Part shown: in pieces, positions 62,642 through 64,000 of the stretch | Layout of the letters: the number at the start of each line of letters is the position of its first letter | How positions within the stretch are numbered: the first letter of the stretch is position 1 | Source: Nocardia ignorata NBRC 108230 | Lineage (GTDB): Bacteria; Actinomycetota; Actinomycetes; Mycobacteriales; Mycobacteriaceae | Length of the DNA stretch: 64,000 nt | Direction of reading: 5' to 3' | Assembly: GCF_001612905.1 (NCBI RefSeq) | Contig: NZ_BDBI01000005.1 | Span: 372,001-436,000 of the forward strand | The notes under the pieces: model-generated | Told to the model about the DNA's origin: nothing | What the model saw: the letters and a program-made list of their open reading frames with translations, nothing else | The model's database searches: none | Translations under genes and position numbers: made by a program

Positions 62642-62892
62642 GAGTCGTCTTCGTCAAGGTTGCTTGGGAAGACTACACACATTGGGTCAGCACTGACCGC
62701 AAGATCGCCATCCGGATCAACCGCCTGATCGATGACATCGCACGCGACCCGTTCGAGGGCCTCGGCAAGCCGGAGCCGCTTCGCGGTGACAAGTCGGGTT
62801 ACTGGTCTCGCCGCATCGATAGCGAGCATCGGCTGGTCTACTCGGTCTCGGGAGATACCGTCACGGTCGTTCAGGCCAGGTACCACTACTGA
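62638..62892 (+). CDS. yoeB: Toxin YoeB (RelE superfamily mRNA interferase)
   Basis: This 84-residue ribosome-dependent endoribonuclease cleaves mRNA in the A site. Characteristic features: D-Y-T-H-W near the start, [27 protein letters not shown] and the end R-Y-H-Y with the catalytic His/Tyr. All known active residues are present. Coupled to yefM by ATGA. A complete module immediately downstream of tRNA-Asn. Confidence 0.95.
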   Translation: MRVVFVKVAWEDYTHWVSTDRKIAIRINRLIDDIARDPFEGLGKPEPLRGDKSGYWSRRIDSEHRLVYSVSGDTVTVVQARYHY

Positions 62893-62953
62893 TCAGTCCT
62901 GTGCTGTCCAAAGGACTTCGACGCTCAGCGGCGACGATCGAGCGTACAGAGCC

Positions 62954-63229
62954 TCAGCCGGACGGGTGCCTGCCCGAGTCGAGAACTTCGGGGTGTTGCA
63001 GGGCGCGTCTGATGTCCTCGGCGGAGTCGTCGGTTTCTGGGATTTGAAAGTGGCCGACGAGGAGTACGCGGGTTCCGATGGCTCGGAGGTGGAGGGGGAT
63101 GGTTCGGGTGGGGATGTCGCGAGTGATGCCGGACTCGCCGGTGACGCCCCCCAGCACGACCTTGGTGAAGCCACCGTTCAGGTGCATGGCTACTCGGGCG
63201 GGTTGGCGAAAAGGTCGTCCCTCCTTCAT
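62954..63229 (-). CDS. Small hypothetical protein (91 aa)
   Basis: This frame has balanced composition and strand-like patterns (L-N-G-G-F-T-K-V-V-L-G-G-V, V-L-L-V-G-H-F-Q-I-P-E-T). An in-frame ATG at 63187 would give 77 residues and starts with M-H-L-N-G-G-F; GGAAGG precedes the 63229 start. It runs towards yoeB and 47 bp from the DUF1579-like fragment. No recognised family. Confidence 0.5.
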   Translation of the reverse strand: MKEGRPFRQPARVAMHLNGGFTKVVLGGVTGESGITRDIPTRTIPLHLRAIGTRVLLVGHFQIPETDDSAEDIRRALQHPEVLDSGRHPSG

Positions 63230-63275
63230 GAGTCGGCCTTCCGCGGTTGAGTTCTATCGCTGCCTGTGAGTTCGG

Positions 63276-63716
63276 TCATTGCTTGGTGAAGGCGATGTGC
63301 ATCCACGGGTGCCAGGTGGTGCCGTCTTCGGAGCGTTCCCACAGGGCGGTCATCGAGGCGCCGAAGGGGGCGACGGTGAGGGTGGAGCGGACGGCGGCGG
63401 TTTCGGTGTCGGTGGGGGCGGGGGTGGCTGTCTGGGGGACGCCGGTGAAGTGGAAGGTGTTGGTGTCGACGATTTCCACGCGCATCAGTTCGGTGCTGCC
63501 GGTGTTGTCGTAGGAGCGGGCGAGGAAGGCGGGGCCGTCGGGGTCGGGTTCGCCGATGATCTCGATGCCGCGGACCGGTTGGTCGCCGACGGTGACGTCG
63601 ATGTGGTGGACCAGGAAGTGGCCGCCGGGGAAGACGTCGTAGGTGTCGAAACCGAGGACGGGAATCGGTGGGTCGGCCAGGACGTGACCGTTGGTGGCCC
63701 ACCGGCCCGCGAGGCG
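63276..63716 (-). pseudogene. Start-less fragment of a DUF1579-like gene
   Basis: The frame opens right after a TGA (63717-63719) at R-L-A-G-R-W-A-T, a segment normally ~10 residues into DUF1579 proteins. It then reads well through P-G-G-H-F-L-V-H-H, I-I-G-E-P-D-P-D-G-P, A-L-W-E-R-S-E-D-G-T-T-W to a TGA. No ATG, GTG or TTG occurs until the ATG at 63485, which would leave only half of the domain. Probably a 5'-truncated or frameshifted gene; a sequencing error near 63700-63720 or a non-standard CTG start could also explain it. Confidence 0.6.
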
Positions 63717-63828
63717 TCACGTGAATCGTCCGGCGTGGACGTGCTCCATGCCTACCACGGGCCTCGCGACCCGCCAATGTCTCGCGAACAACCGGTAAGG
63801 AATCGGCGTCGCGCGACACCAAGAGATC

Positions 63829-64000
63829 ATGACTGTTCAACTCACTCAGGCCGCGTTGCCCGCGGTCGACACCGTGCCCGGGGAGGTGCGGGAATGGCGC
63901 AGCCGTTGGTTGGTGGCGTCGGGGTTTCCGCCGTGGTTGGCTGAGGCGGTGACGTCCGATCCCGAGGTCGATGTGCATGCGTTGTCGCAGCTCGTCGACC
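63829..64000 (+). CDS. N-terminus of a hypothetical protein, runs off the window
   Basis: ATG 63829 opens a frame continuing to the window end (57 residues seen). It contains V-P-G-E-V-R-E-W-R-S-R-W-L-V-A-S-G-F-P-P-W-L-A-E-A-V, a helical soluble start. Divergent from the DUF1579-like fragment. Function cannot be judged from this part. Confidence 0.6.
   Translation, partial: MTVQLTQAALPAVDTVPGEVREWRSRWLVASGFPPWLAEAVTSDPEVDVHALSQLVD

Noticed and set aside
63226..63978. 250-codon minus-strand frame at the right end
   Set aside because: His/Arg/Pro-rich translation; another minus-strand frame gives the recognisable DUF1579-like sequence, and the plus strand has a plausible gene start at 63829.

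Overview
This is a GC-rich chromosomal segment from a mycolic-acid actinomycete, most likely Nocardia or a close relative. The backbone keeps the mycobacterial gene order: hrcA, dnaJ2, rsmE, phoH, ybeY, a CBS/CNNM protein, a cytidine-deaminase-like gene, era, an amidase, recO, uppS, smtB-zur, glyS, a TPM-domain gene, dgt and dnaG. Type VII secretion (ESX) accessory genes, a PapA5-like acyltransferase and GTG-rich start usage fit this placement. Genus is an inference; no rRNA gene is present.

Layout. 0-3 kb: the end of a DinB-like gene, a small hypothetical gene and a two-gene PPE-like/small helical ESX operon. 3-10.8 kb: the heat-shock and ribosome-maturation block (hrcA to era). 10.8-18.5 kb: a signalling island with a membrane receptor-like protein carrying a periplasmic-binding-type domain, then two paralogous receptor Ser/Thr kinases flanking a lipoprotein, all overlapping. 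18.5-26.3 kb: an amidase divergent from a hydrolase-tetR pair with a perfect palindromic operator between them, recO, uppS, a conserved small gene, an LGFP-repeat protein and a TetR/membrane-protein pair with matched operators. 26.4-28.6 kb: a Fic protein and two small genes. 28.6-34.3 kb: a seven-gene minus-strand ESX accessory operon (WXG-like protein, DUF1023 hydrolase, two lipoproteins, small helical protein, PPE-like protein, EspG) without ESX core genes. 34.4-41.1 kb: zinc regulators, glyS, an acyltransferase, a MerR regulator and a TPM-domain protein.

41.67-57.57 kb: an integrated element of about 15.9 kb, the most distinctive part of the window. A large serine recombinase at its right end has placed it inside a metallo-beta-lactamase-fold gene. 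The element brings its own diverged, AT-richer 3' end for that gene, so the interrupted gene is rebuilt as a hybrid at the left end, while the original 3' end is stranded at the right end. Inside are a HEPN-like protein and a methyltransferase-like protein (probable cargo), a GntR regulator with a repeated palindromic operator, an excisionase-like HTH protein, a tightly overlapping operon ending in a replication-relaxation-like protein and a VirD4/TraG-type ATPase, a second operon of mostly unrecognised proteins, and about 1.2 kb of non-coding DNA with two very large interrupted palindromes. Three element proteins share the same C-terminal tail of about 29 residues.

57.8-64 kb: a YdcF-type gene, dgt, dnaG, a small membrane-anchored protein, tRNA-Asn with a terminator, a YefM-YoeB toxin-antitoxin pair, a small hypothetical gene, a start-less DUF1579-like fragment and the start of a gene that runs off the window.
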